Assembly: GCA_017642895.1 (NCBI GenBank)
Contig: JAEPON010000006.1
Coordinates: 186,001 to 250,000 of the forward strand
Source: Roseitalea sp.
GTDB taxonomy: Bacteria; Pseudomonadota; Alphaproteobacteria; Rhizobiales; Rhizobiaceae
Direction: 5' to 3'
Length of the DNA stretch: 64,000 nucleotides
The stretch's first letter is position 1, and each line of letters starts with the position of its first letter. A program made the translations under genes and the position numbers. The notes under the pieces were generated by a model. The model saw only the letters and a program-made list of their open reading frames with translations. It made no database searches and had not been told where the DNA came from. Below are positions 49,468-58,505 of the stretch, piece after piece.

Positions 49468-52400
49468 GGTCTCCCGGTCGGGGCGCCGGCGGGTGCGGGC
49501 GCAAGGCCGAACACCGCGATCACATCCTCGGCGACGGCGATCAGGACCGGCACCAATATGAGCATCAGGGCGGTGCCGAACAGTTCGCCGAAGGCCAGCG
49601 AAACGGCGGCCGGGATCAGATATTGCGCCTGTTCGGAGGCTTCGGTGAGAAGCGGTGTCAGACCGATCACCGTTGTCGCCGTGGTCAGGAAGATGGCGCG
49701 AAAACGCGCCGTGCCGGCGGTGCGCAGCGCCCCGGCCACCGGTTCGCCGTCCTGGCGCGCCTGATTGTAGCGGGTGATCATCACCAGGCTGTCATTGACG
49801 ATCACACCGGTCAGAGCCAGCATGCCGAAAAAGGACAAAAGCGAGAGCGGCACGCCCATGATCATGTGGCCGGCGGCAGCCGCGATGAAGCCGAACGGCA
49901 CGATGGCGAGGATCACGAAGGGCTGCCAGTAGCTTTTGAGCGGGACCGCCATCAGCACATAGATCAGGACAGCGGCGAGGATCAGCGCGTTGATCAGCCC
50001 GCCCCGGATTTCGCCCATTTCCTCAAGTTCGCCGGCCGCGATGATGTCGAGGCCGGGATACCGCGTTTTCAAATCCGGAACGAGCTGCTGGAAGACCGCC
50101 TGACCCACCTCGGCCGGCGCGACATGGCTGCGGTCGATGGAGGCCGAGACCGTGTTCATGCGCTTGCCGTCGCGGCGGATGATGGCGCCGGCCTGATAGG
50201 AGCCTTCGATTCCGGCGACGGTCTCCAGCGGTACCCAGACGCCGTTGGCGCTGCGCAACCGGGTTTGCATCAGATCGTCGATCGTGTCGCGGGCGGCGCG
50301 GGCGTTCTGGACGACGACGCGCACCTCGGCGCCGTCGCGGCGCACGCGCGCAACTTCCGAACCGCCGAACCCGTAGCCGATCTGGCTCGCCAGCGTTTCG
50401 GCCGTGAAGCCGAGACTGCGCGCTTCGGGCCTCAAGCGCAGCCGCAGTTCCGGCTGGCCGCCATCGAGCACATCGCGAATGTTGGAAACGCCCTCAATGG
50501 AGGCCAGAAAGGCACGCATCTCGTCGCTGGCCTGCCGCAGCAACTCGGTGTCCTTGGAGACGAGCCGGATCTGGAAGCCGCCGGCCAGCGCTTCGGAGCC
50601 GGTGAATTCAAGTTCGGTCGCGCCTTCTACCGCGCCAACACGTTCGCGCCATTGGCGCACCACATCGAGGATCGGCACGTCGGGCCGTTCGGCGACGGGC
50701 AGCATCTCGGCATAAATCTGCGCGGAGCCGGCGCTCTCGATGATCGTGAAGAAGCTGGAAATCGGCAGCGCCTGCATGCCAGCGCGCGCCTGGAGTTCGG
50801 CATTGAGGTTGTGGCCTGCGCGCTCGATCCGGTCGATGCTGGCATTTGTCAGCGCGAACGGTGCGCGCGCATCCATTTCAAGGTTGATCGTGATCACTTG
50901 GCCCGGCACCTCGGGAAAGAAGTCCGTCTGGACCTTGCCCTTGGCCATCAGACCCAGCCCGCCGGCGGCGGCCGCCACGAAGATGATCAGAACCGCATAG
51001 CGGTGCCGGACCGAGCGTATGAGCGCCGGCTCGTAGATGGTATCGCGAAACCACGTCAAACCGCCTTGGGCCATATCCTGGACACTGCCCCAGAGCCGCG
51101 CGGGCCAATGGCCGCGATCATCGTCGATGCGGATGTGCGCCAGATGGGCCGGCAGGATGAACTTGCTTTCGATCAGCGAGAAGATCAGCGCCAGGATGAC
51201 GATGCCGGAAAAGCCAGCCAGCACCTTGCCCAGCGCATTGTCGATCAGAAGCATCGGATAGAAGGCGGCGATCGTGGTCAGGACGCCGAAGACGGTGGCG
51301 ACGGCGACGCGCTCGACGCCGATCTCCGTGCCCTTGACGGGGTCGGCGATCCGGCGCCGTTCCTCGAACACGCTTTCACCGACCACCACGGCGTCATCGA
51401 CCAGAATGCCCAGCGCGATGATCAGGCCGAAGGTGGTGACGTCGTTGAGCGAGTAATCGATCCATTGCGAGCCGGACACGGCGAGGGCGCCGGCAACCGA
51501 GACCGGAATGCCCATCGCCACCCAGAAGGCCAGACGGACGTTCAGGAAGACCGACAGCATCAGCGTGACCAGCAACAGGCCCTGTATGCCGTTGGACCGC
51601 AGCAGTGCCAGCCGGTCGGAAATGTAGCCGGCACTGTCGCCCCACACCGTGGCGCTGATGCCTGGCGGCAATTGCGGCTCGAACTCGGCGACCACATCGC
51701 GCACCACGCGGCTGATATGGAGCAGGTTTTCCTTCTGCCCGACCAGCACCTCCATGCCGACCGTCGGTTCGCCATTGAGACGAAACAGGAAGTCGCCCTC
51801 GGCAAACCCGTCCTCGATCCTTGCCAGATCGCCCAGCGATATCTGCGATCCGTCGGGCCGCTCGATGATGGGCAAGGCGGCATAGTCCGGCGCATAGAGA
51901 GCCCGGTCGTCGGCGCGCAGGAAGATGGTGCCGCCATGGGTGCGCAACTGGCCGGCCTGGAAATCGAGCGAGTTTGCGTCAATGGCATCGGTGACCTCGG
52001 CGACCGTCAGTCCGAACTGCCGCAGCCGGTCGGGATCGACCTCGATGCGCAAAGCGCGGGGAATGAGACCCCAGATCGTCAGGCGCGACAATTCCGGCCG
52101 GGCGAGAAGCTCTTCCTTGAGGCGTTGGGCCAGGGACTGAAGCGTCGCCGGGTCCGCCGGCCCATGCAGATTGACGTACAGCGCCGGCAGGGTGAAGGCG
52201 GAGGTCTCGATCACCGGCCGGCGCGCCTGGCGCGGCAGGTCCGCCACGGCGTCGATGCGCAGCCGCACCCGGTCGAGCACGGCCTGCAAATCCGCGCCGC
52301 CGGCGCGCCGCACAACGATCTGCGCGAGCCCGTTGAAAGAGCTTGATGTAATCGAGCGCACCCCTTCAAGTCCCTCCAGCGCCTGGGTGATCTTTTGGGT

Positions 52401-52592
52401 GACGAGCTGGTCGACCTGGTCGGCGGTGGCGTCCGGATATTCGATGCTGATCACGACGGTTTCAGGCGGGATGCGCGGAAAGCCCTCGATGCGGATCGAA
52501 AGGGCGGTCTGCACGCCCAGAAACAGGATCAGCGCCATCAAAAGGTTGGCGGCGACGGGGTTGCGTATGAACCAGTTGGTCAATGCGTGCAT
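49464..52592 (-). CDS. RND-family efflux transporter, inner-membrane pump
   Basis: 1042 residues with the AcrB-type layout: a helix near residues 12-30, two large periplasmic loops, and twelve helices in all; the proton-relay motif of helix 4 is GILVDDAVVVGES. Drives proton-coupled export together with the adaptor encoded three bases upstream. No outer-membrane TolC-like gene follows. The substrate is unknown. Regulated presumably by the divergent TetR gene. Confidence 0.93.
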   Translation of the reverse strand: MHALTNWFIRNPVAANLLMALILFLGVQTALSIRIEGFPRIPPETVVISIEYPDATADQVDQLVTQKITQALEGLEGVRSITSSSFNGLAQIVVRRAGGADLQAVLDRVRLRIDAVADLPRQARRPVIETSAFTLPALYVNLHGPADPATLQSLAQRLKEELLARPELSRLTIWGLIPRALRIEVDPDRLRQFGLTVAEVTDAIDANSLDFQAGQLRTHGGTIFLRADDRALYAPDYAALPIIERPDGSQISLGDLARIEDGFAEGDFLFRLNGEPTVGMEVLVGQKENLLHISRVVRDVVAEFEPQLPPGISATVWGDSAGYISDRLALLRSNGIQGLLLVTLMLSVFLNVRLAFWVAMGIPVSVAGALAVSGSQWIDYSLNDVTTFGLIIALGILVDDAVVVGESVFEERRRIADPVKGTEIGVERVAVATVFGVLTTIAAFYPMLLIDNALGKVLAGFSGIVILALIFSLIESKFILPAHLAHIRIDDDRGHWPARLWGSVQDMAQGGLTWFRDTIYEPALIRSVRHRYAVLIIFVAAAAGGLGLMAKGKVQTDFFPEVPGQVITINLEMDARAPFALTNASIDRIERAGHNLNAELQARAGMQALPISSFFTIIESAGSAQIYAEMLPVAERPDVPILDVVRQWRERVGAVEGATELEFTGSEALAGGFQIRLVSKDTELLRQASDEMRAFLASIEGVSNIRDVLDGGQPELRLRLRPEARSLGFTAETLASQIGYGFGGSEVARVRRDGAEVRVVVQNARAARDTIDDLMQTRLRSANGVWVPLETVAGIEGSYQAGAIIRRDGKRMNTVSASIDRSHVAPAEVGQAVFQQLVPDLKTRYPGLDIIAAGELEEMGEIRGGLINALILAAVLIYVLMAVPLKSYWQPFVILAIVPFGFIAAAAGHMIMGVPLSLLSFFGMLALTGVIVNDSLVMITRYNQARQDGEPVAGALRTAGTARFRAIFLTTATTVIGLTPLLTEASEQAQYLIPAAVSLAFGELFGTALMLILVPVLIAVAEDVIAVFGLAPAPAGAPTGRP

Positions 52593-52595
52593 GGT

Positions 52596-53744
52596 CTATT
52601 GGTCCGTTTTCGCCGGCGTGACCCGCTGTCCGGGCAGGAACGAGGCGAGCGGCGTTACGGCGACGCGCGCGGTGCCCCTCGCGTCCGGCGCGGCGATTGT
52701 CAGCGCATAGTCGGTTCGGAACAGGATGTCGGGACGCATCCGGACCAGCAGATTGTCGGCATCGACCATCCAGACATGGCCGGCCCGCGTCAGCGCGGAC
52801 TCCGGCACGGTCAATGTGTCGGCGATCGGGCGTCCCTTGAACGCGACCTTGACGAAGTCGCCGGCCAAAACGCCGTCGCCGGGGTCGGTCACGTCGAGGA
52901 AGATGCGCCGCTGCCGGGTCTGCGGGTCAAGAAAGCCGCCGCCCTGACGGATCTTGGCGGTGCCAAGCGGCGTGCCATCGCGATGGAACAGGCGCACCGC
53001 CGTACCGGCCACGGGATGGTCGAGCAGCGCCCAGTCGGTTTGACCCAACTCCACCGTCACCTCGTAATGGCGGTCGTCGGACAGGTGGACCAAAGCCTCG
53101 CCGGCGGACACGGTCTGTCCCAGGCTGGCCATGCGTTTGGTCACGAAGCCGGAGAAGGGGGCCATCACCTCGGTATCGGCCAACTGGCGGCGGGCCGCCT
53201 GCAATTGCGCCTCGGCGGAAACGACCGCGCGTTCTGCGATGCGCAGTTCCGGCAGACGCAACGCCAATTCGTTGGGTGGCTCGGTGCCGGTGCGCTCGAA
53301 TTCACGGCGGGCCAACGCTACCGCGTTTTCGGCGCGCCAAAGCGCCAGCTTTGCTTCCTCGACGCCCAGTTCGGCCGCCGCAACGGCGGTCTCGTATTGC
53401 GTTTTTTCAATCGCGAACAAGAGCGTGTCCGCTTGGACGCGCTCTCCGGTCAGTGCCGCGTCCCGGACATTGACGATGCGCCCGGATACGGCGGCGCGAA
53501 TTTCGGCGTCCCAGCGCGGACGCAACTCGCCGAAGGCCGTTACCGTCGCGATCGCTTCGGCTGGCATGACCTCGACGATCGTGACGGCCGGCGCTGGCGG
53601 GGCCGTGTCGACCATGGTGACGTCGGCGGTGTCCTCGGCCTCGAGAACCAGCACGATGACCGCCGCGAGAACCACAAGGGAGAGGATGATCCACAGCCAT
53701 CGCCGTCGCGGCGCCGCCGAATTTGATGTAGACGTGTCCGCCAT
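52596..53744 (-). CDS. RND efflux periplasmic adaptor (membrane fusion protein)
   Basis: 382 residues from ATG 53744. N-terminal membrane anchor (RRRWLWIILSLVVLAAVIVLVL), a lipoyl-like and coiled-coil hairpin region (about 95-190), then beta-barrel with FVTKRMASLGQTVSAGE. Links the RND pump to an outer-membrane channel. First gene of the pump operon; the divergent tetR and its operator are about 70-105 bases upstream. Confidence 0.9.
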   Translation of the reverse strand: MADTSTSNSAAPRRRWLWIILSLVVLAAVIVLVLEAEDTADVTMVDTAPPAPAVTIVEVMPAEAIATVTAFGELRPRWDAEIRAAVSGRIVNVRDAALTGERVQADTLLFAIEKTQYETAVAAAELGVEEAKLALWRAENAVALARREFERTGTEPPNELALRLPELRIAERAVVSAEAQLQAARRQLADTEVMAPFSGFVTKRMASLGQTVSAGEALVHLSDDRHYEVTVELGQTDWALLDHPVAGTAVRLFHRDGTPLGTAKIRQGGGFLDPQTRQRRIFLDVTDPGDGVLAGDFVKVAFKGRPIADTLTVPESALTRAGHVWMVDADNLLVRMRPDILFRTDYALTIAAPDARGTARVAVTPLASFLPGQRVTPAKTDQ

Positions 53745-53808
53745 GCTGTCTTTTTCTCGCCGCCTGAACATGCCGCGCCGCGCTTGCGCAGGCCGTTGCC
53801 GCCTCATA

Positions 53809-53831
53809 TATAATGAACGATCGTTCGTTCA
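53809..53831 (+). promoter_or_regulatory. TetR-type operator and -10 box between pump and tetR genes
   Basis: A consensus TATAAT (53809-53814) runs directly into the inverted repeat TGAACGA-TCGT-TCGTTCA (53814-53831). Binding here would block tetR transcription, and the site lies 70 bases from the pump start, so it likely controls both. A weak -35 (TTGCGC, 53784-53789) stands 19 bases before the -10. Confidence 0.78.
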
Positions 53832-53848
53832 AGAAGAAATGTCGCATC

Positions 53849-54463
53849 ATGGCTGATCAGCGAGCGCCGGCAGGGACCAAACGCGACCGGGCAACCGCGC
53901 AGCGGCGCGGACGGATCCTGGACGCGGCGGTGATGTGTTTTCTTGAAAACGGCTATCACCAGACCGGTGTGCGCGACATTGCCAAACGCGCCGGTGTCAG
54001 CCTTGGCAATCTCTACAACCATTTTGCCGGCAAACACGACATTCTGGCGGAAATCGCAACGCTCGAACGCACCGAACTTGCGCCGGTGCTGGCGCTTCTT
54101 GCCAGAACCGATCCGGCGCCGGCGGTTCTGGACGGGTTCGTCACCGCCTATGCCACCTATCTTGCCAAGCCGGAAAACGTCATCCTGACGATCGAGATCA
54201 CCAGCGAGGCCATCCGCAAGCCGGACATTGGCGACTTGTTCGTTGCCAACCGCGCCGAACTGGTCGATGCGCTGGCCGCGGTGTTGACGCGCGGCATCGC
54301 CGATCGCCACTTTCGCGCCATGCCCGATCCGCGCGACACCGCGCACCTGATCATCGAACTGATCGAGGGCACGGCCTATCGCAGCGTTTTAAGCGGCCTT
54401 GCCATGGGCAAGCTGCTCAGCGGGCTGAAAGATTTCATCATGGCAGCGGTCAGAGAAGGCTGA
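53849..54463 (+). CDS. TetR-family repressor of the RND pump
   Basis: 204 residues from ATG 53849; an upstream ATG at 53813 would lie over the operator. N-terminal HTH (RRGRILDAAVMCFLENGYHQTGVRDIAKRAGVSLGNLYNHFAGK) and a ligand-binding helical domain. Divergent from the adaptor gene and beside a palindromic operator, the standard layout of pump repressors. Last gene before the tRNA fragment. Confidence 0.92.
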   Translation: MADQRAPAGTKRDRATAQRRGRILDAAVMCFLENGYHQTGVRDIAKRAGVSLGNLYNHFAGKHDILAEIATLERTELAPVLALLARTDPAPAVLDGFVTAYATYLAKPENVILTIEITSEAIRKPDIGDLFVANRAELVDALAAVLTRGIADRHFRAMPDPRDTAHLIIELIEGTAYRSVLSGLAMGKLLSGLKDFIMAAVREG

Positions 54464-54551
54464 ACCGCGCCAGCGCGCGAATATCGCAACGCATTTCGGA
54501 CGCAAGCCCGGCGCCGCGCGCGCCGTCCGTCTCTCATCCTGTCTGGAATTT

Positions 54552-54596
54552 TGGAGCGGGCGATGAGATTCGAACTCACGACCCCAACCTTGGCAA
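54552..54596 (-). repeat. 3' half of a tRNA-Gly(GCC) gene: probable attachment site of an integrated element
   Basis: On the minus strand the sequence runs from the anticodon loop TTGCCAA through GGTTG, a T-arm (GTGAG TTCGAAT CTCAT) and the acceptor strand CGCCCGC to an encoded TCCA. The 5' half is absent: the bases before the anticodon loop cannot pair with GGTTG. Such 3' fragments are left when an integrase inserts DNA into a tRNA gene. Because the break is at the right end, the inserted DNA should lie to the right. Bases 54597-54889 hold no gene. Confidence 0.85.
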
Positions 54597-54889
54597 GCCA
54601 GAGATTGCGAAGTGCCAAATCGACCCGAAACGCAAAAATGAGCACAAAACGACCAACTTTGTGACGACTTGGGGCGGCTGATAGGGGGGCAGGGCGAGGT
54701 CAGTGTCGCAATCTGGTCCATCGATCGTCTTTGGACCGGTAACCGCGATGTAACCGCGCCCGGTACAGCGGCGTTGTCTGGTGCTGGCGGCATTGCGGAC
54801 ATGCCAATCGAACACGTTCTGGAAAGGAACTCTGCGGTCACCTCGCCTATCCAGCGGACTCAAGCTGAACTACGTGTTCAACTCGTTTG

Positions 54890-55807
54890 TCAGTGCCGCG
54901 CAAAAAAGTCGGAGAGAAGATCGGCAACTTCTTCAGGGCGGGTCTCGGGGATCCAGTGACCACTATCGATGGCGTGTCCCTCGACGGTCGTTGCGATCGG
55001 TTCCATCATCTCAAGCACATACGGAAAGGGTGCGAGACGTCCTGCGTTCAAGGCCAAGACGGGCATTTCCAATGGCGTCTGCATGAAGACCTGATTGTCC
55101 TCGGCGTCCCGGGCGAATGCCCGGTACCACTCAAAACCCGCACGCGCCCGATCAGCATCGGTGTAACTGTCAAGTGTGATGGCGATCTCATGCTCGGTGA
55201 TGCCGCCGGCCCCGGCGTCCATCTTGGTGAGAAAGTCACTATAGTAGAATTCTTCCCGGCCTTCGGTCAGCGTCTCTGGAACGCCCGGTGCGGCGTGAAA
55301 CGAAAAATGCCAGGCACGCGGATCCTTTGCGATGGCTTCAAAGATTGGCGTCCCGGGCAAAGGAACGTCGATGATTGTGACCGTCTGCGTGGCGTCAGCG
55401 TAGAGGTTGGCGAACGCATAGGCCGTCATGCCACCAATATCATGGCCGACGATGTTGGCCGAAGTGATGCCGAGCTCGTCCATCAACCCTTTGATGTCGC
55501 CAGCCATCGTCCGCTTGTCATATCCAGCTTCGGGCACGTCCGACTGCCCCGCACCGCGGATATCGACTGCAATGACATCATGATCCTCAGAGAGCAGCGG
55601 CATGACCTCGATCCACGAGGCCCATGTCTGCGGCCAGCCATGCAAGAGAATGACGGTTTCACCGGGTCCGCCATCGCGGACATAATGCAGGTTCACCTCC
55701 AGGGTTTCCGTCCTGGCTGACTGAAATCCGTCTGGAAGAGGCACTTCGGCAAAAGCGGGGGCTGAAAACAATGACAACGCAATCAATGACGTTCGAAGCA
55801 TGCTCAT
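54890..55807 (-). CDS. exported alpha/beta hydrolase (epoxide hydrolase/dehalogenase-like)
   Basis: 305 residues from ATG 55807, with AAGGAG upstream. Sec signal peptide 1-20 (ending AFA). Oxyanion motif HGWP at 56-59, nucleophile elbow GHDIGG with Asp123, and a C-terminal His in SGHWIPETRPEEV. An Asp nucleophile points to epoxide hydrolase or haloalkane/haloacetate dehalogenase chemistry. Follows the TIM-barrel gene by 23 bases on the same strand. Base composition is lower in GC than the chromosome to the left. Confidence 0.85.
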   Translation of the reverse strand: MSMLRTSLIALSLFSAPAFAEVPLPDGFQSARTETLEVNLHYVRDGGPGETVILLHGWPQTWASWIEVMPLLSEDHDVIAVDIRGAGQSDVPEAGYDKRTMAGDIKGLMDELGITSANIVGHDIGGMTAYAFANLYADATQTVTIIDVPLPGTPIFEAIAKDPRAWHFSFHAAPGVPETLTEGREEFYYSDFLTKMDAGAGGITEHEIAITLDSYTDADRARAGFEWYRAFARDAEDNQVFMQTPLEMPVLALNAGRLAPFPYVLEMMEPIATTVEGHAIDSGHWIPETRPEEVADLLSDFFARH

Positions 55808-55830
55808 TTTGCTCTCCTTAGATGTGTGCG

Positions 55831-56742
55831 TCATATCCAACGCGACAGGTTTTCCCCCGCCAGCCGGCCCGCGGTTTCTGCATCCAGCGCATCCATGGCG
55901 TCGGAGAACAGTTCGGGGCCGACCGACCGGTAGCCTCCGATTTCACGCAGCACCGCTACGGTGGTTGTCAGATCGAAATCGCCTTCGCCGGCAAACAGCC
56001 GGTGGCTCAGCAGATCGTTCAGCAGATCACCTTTGAGTTCGGCGGTGGCATCGACCAGTTGGACGTCAAAAATCTTGTCGCCGGGGATCGATCTCAAGAG
56101 CGCGTGATCGGGATCGGCGCGCCAGAAATGCCAGGTATCGAACGTCAGCCCGAGATTGTCGCGGTCAACGGTCTTCACCAGGTTCCAGCCGGCGCGCAGG
56201 TCTGCGATGGAACTGATCGGCATGGGCTCCAGTCCCAATCGCAAGCCCCGCGCAGCGGCGCGGTCGGTGAAGCCGCCCAGAGCATCGATCAGCGCGGTGT
56301 GATCATGCGCTTGACCCAAACCTTCAACCACATTGATCTGGGTCGCTTCCAGTTCCTCCGCCATCCGAAACACCTCATCTTCGGTGTGGTCGATGAACGA
56401 GATGTTCTCAGGCGGATAACCGTCCGGCACGGCGAAGTCCGGCACCCACTGGACGAACGGATCAACGATCGCGAGCTTGATCCCGGCATCATCATGTCTC
56501 TGGCGAATTTGCTGTCCCGTCAGCCCGGCATTCGTCCACATCACAAAATCGATCGGAAAGATCGACATCGCGTCAAACCCGCCGGCCTCGGCTGCAACCA
56601 GACGCTCATCAAGGGTTTTGTTGCGGACATTTGCGGCCCAAAGGACTTTGCGCTCCAACGTGCTGGCCATGGCTTCTCCCGTTCGTTGATGGGCGAAGGC
56701 AAGTGCGGCCACCACGTTCGAAAGAAACTGCCTTCGGTCCAT
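55831..56742 (-). CDS. xylose-isomerase-like TIM barrel protein, probably exported
   Basis: 303 residues. The body is a sugar phosphate isomerase/epimerase-type AP-endonuclease-2 barrel (RLVAAEAGGFDAMSIF, GLRLGLEPMP, LGLTFDTWHFWR), with metal-binding Glu, Asp and His residues. The N-terminus DRRQFLSNVVAALAFAH looks like a twin-arginine leader, unusual for this family; a start at 56670 would lack it. First gene of a two-gene unit with the hydrolase and divergent from a LysR gene. Substrate unknown. Confidence 0.78.
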   Translation of the reverse strand: MDRRQFLSNVVAALAFAHQRTGEAMASTLERKVLWAANVRNKTLDERLVAAEAGGFDAMSIFPIDFVMWTNAGLTGQQIRQRHDDAGIKLAIVDPFVQWVPDFAVPDGYPPENISFIDHTEDEVFRMAEELEATQINVVEGLGQAHDHTALIDALGGFTDRAAARGLRLGLEPMPISSIADLRAGWNLVKTVDRDNLGLTFDTWHFWRADPDHALLRSIPGDKIFDVQLVDATAELKGDLLNDLLSHRLFAGEGDFDLTTTVAVLREIGGYRSVGPELFSDAMDALDAETAGRLAGENLSRWI

Positions 56743-56885
56743 GATCCCAGTCCCCTTCGGTACAGTGTTCGCCGCACCCCGCCGGACTTCATCGTTCCAT
56801 TTGGTCCGGTGGCTTCATCGTTGCAGTCACAGGTAACCAGCAATTCCATGATTGATTAGTGATCGAAAAACTCTATCATCTACTC

Positions 56886-57800
56886 ATGAATGGGTTAATT
56901 GATGCGGCGCTGTCCGATCTGGCGCTGTTGGTCCGGGTTGCCGACAGCAAGGGCTTCACCGCGGCAGCACGGCTGACACGGATGCCACAAACGACCGTTT
57001 CCAGACGCATTGCTGCGCTGGAGGCCCGGTTCGGCGTCCGGCTTTTTGACCGGACGACCCGTAAGGTCGCGCTGACTCCGGCCGGACTGAAAGTGTATGA
57101 CCACGCCAAGCTCATGCTTACGCAAGGCGAAGCCGCAGCGGCTGCATTGACCGCCTTGAAGACAAAGCCAGCCGGCACGCTGCGCGTGACGTCCACGGTC
57201 ATCCTCGGACAGGCTCTCCTAGACGAGATCGCTGCCAGCTTCATGGCGGCCAATCCCGATGTTCGTGTTCGGCTCAATCTGACGGGCCGGCGTGTGGATC
57301 TTGTGGAGGAAGGTTTCGACATCGCCATTCGAGTTGGCGCCCTGCCCGACTCAAGTCTGGCGGTTACACGCCTTGCGATCGCGCGAAACGGCCTGTTTGC
57401 CAGCCCTGCCTATCTACGTGATCGTGCGATGATCCACTTGGCGTCCGACCTGGAGCACCATCCTTTGTTGGCTTTCGGTCAGTCGCTCCAACCAAAAGAC
57501 ATCGTCTTGAACAAGGACGGGCGATCCATTCGCACGAGGATGGATGTACGGATGGCATGCGACGATCCGTGTCCTCTTTTGACCGCCGCAAGCAGCGCTC
57601 TTGGCGTTGCTGAAGTACCGCGATTTGTTGCCAGAGAAGACGTCAGGCGCGGCAGGCTGATTGAAGTGCTTCCCGACCATCGGATGAACGATGTCGAGAT
57701 CAACGCCGTCACCCCGTCATATCGGGGCACACTGCCATCGGTCCGTGAGTTCATCGGCTTCGCCAGAAGCCGAATGGTCGATTTGGAGCGCACCCTCTGA
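56886..57800 (+). CDS. LysR-family transcriptional regulator
   Basis: 304 residues from ATG 56886 (a GTG at 56859 is possible). HTH ALLVRVADSKGFTAAARLTRMPQTTVSRRIAALEARFG, and an effector domain of the CrgA/DsdC-like group. Divergent from the TIM-barrel/hydrolase unit, which is the likely target. The next 270 bases (57801-58073) hold no gene I can support. Confidence 0.9.
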   Translation: MNGLIDAALSDLALLVRVADSKGFTAAARLTRMPQTTVSRRIAALEARFGVRLFDRTTRKVALTPAGLKVYDHAKLMLTQGEAAAAALTALKTKPAGTLRVTSTVILGQALLDEIAASFMAANPDVRVRLNLTGRRVDLVEEGFDIAIRVGALPDSSLAVTRLAIARNGLFASPAYLRDRAMIHLASDLEHHPLLAFGQSLQPKDIVLNKDGRSIRTRMDVRMACDDPCPLLTAASSALGVAEVPRFVAREDVRRGRLIEVLPDHRMNDVEINAVTPSYRGTLPSVREFIGFARSRMVDLERTL

Positions 57801-58073
57801 CGACGGCGCTGCCTGCCCGAACGGGCAAAAGCGGCAAGCGATCGAAACGGCTGCATCAAATAGCTGCTCAGAGCGTTGGCCGGGCTCACTCGCGCCGCAA
57901 TGTCGACGCGGAGAGCTATCGGGCTCACGTTTTGGCTGGTTTCCTCAACCGGCGACACGGATCCGGAAAGACTTCGCCTCTGTTGACCTCGGATGGCCTC
58001 GAACCACACCTTGGTCAACGCGACTCCGAGCAAGTCACGTTGACCAAATGATCCTTCGGCAATTTCATTTGCC

Positions 58074-58505
58074 TTACGAGCCGACGGATTGTTGGGAAAA
58101 CACGCGAAAGGCGTGCCCCTCTGGATCGCGGAGCGTGGCGCAGTACCAGTTGAAAGGCGTTATGCCTGGTCCATCAAGAAGCGTTGCGCCCAATTGTACC
58201 GCTGTCTGCACTTTCGTGTCGACACTCGTGCGGTCGATCAACTCGATACTCACAAAGCTGCTATCGGCGAGCGGCGCGCAGCCGCCCATGCATCCTTGTT
58301 GAAGATTGAGAGCATCCCGGACAGCGGCCGCACTGATTCCAATAACACTGCCGCCAATATCGATGCCGCGATAGCCATCCGGATTGACGCTTGGCGTTTC
58401 ATGGCCTGAGAACAGTTTCCTATAGAAAGCTGCCAGTGCCGGAAGATCAGCCGCAATCAGGTTGACCTGCGCGATCCTCGGAGAGACGGATGCCAACCCG
58501 GTCAT
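58074..58505 (-). CDS. VOC (glyoxalase/bleomycin resistance) family protein
   Basis: 143 residues. One VOC module pair: RIAQVNLIAADLPALAAFYRKLF at the start and YCATLRDPEGHAFRVF near the end, with an end-strand Glu in PEGHAF replacing part of the metal site. VOC proteins range from isomerases to extradiol dioxygenases. A Cys-rich patch (GCMGGC) in the middle is unusual. Third gene of the minus-strand arm, coupled to the oxygenase by a 4-base overlap. Confidence 0.84.
   Translation of the reverse strand: MTGLASVSPRIAQVNLIAADLPALAAFYRKLFSGHETPSVNPDGYRGIDIGGSVIGISAAAVRDALNLQQGCMGGCAPLADSSFVSIELIDRTSVDTKVQTAVQLGATLLDGPGITPFNWYCATLRDPEGHAFRVFSQQSVGS

Noticed and set aside
49623..52346. Open frame of about 900 codons antisense to the RND pump gene
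   Set aside because: Composition (Arg/Asp/Gly/His-rich, no domains) is that of an antisense shadow; the pump on the minus strand is complete.
54598..54889. Integrase or excisionase gene beside the tRNA fragment
   Set aside because: No open frame there has tyrosine-recombinase motifs; the enzyme, if present, should be near the intact tRNA on the far side.
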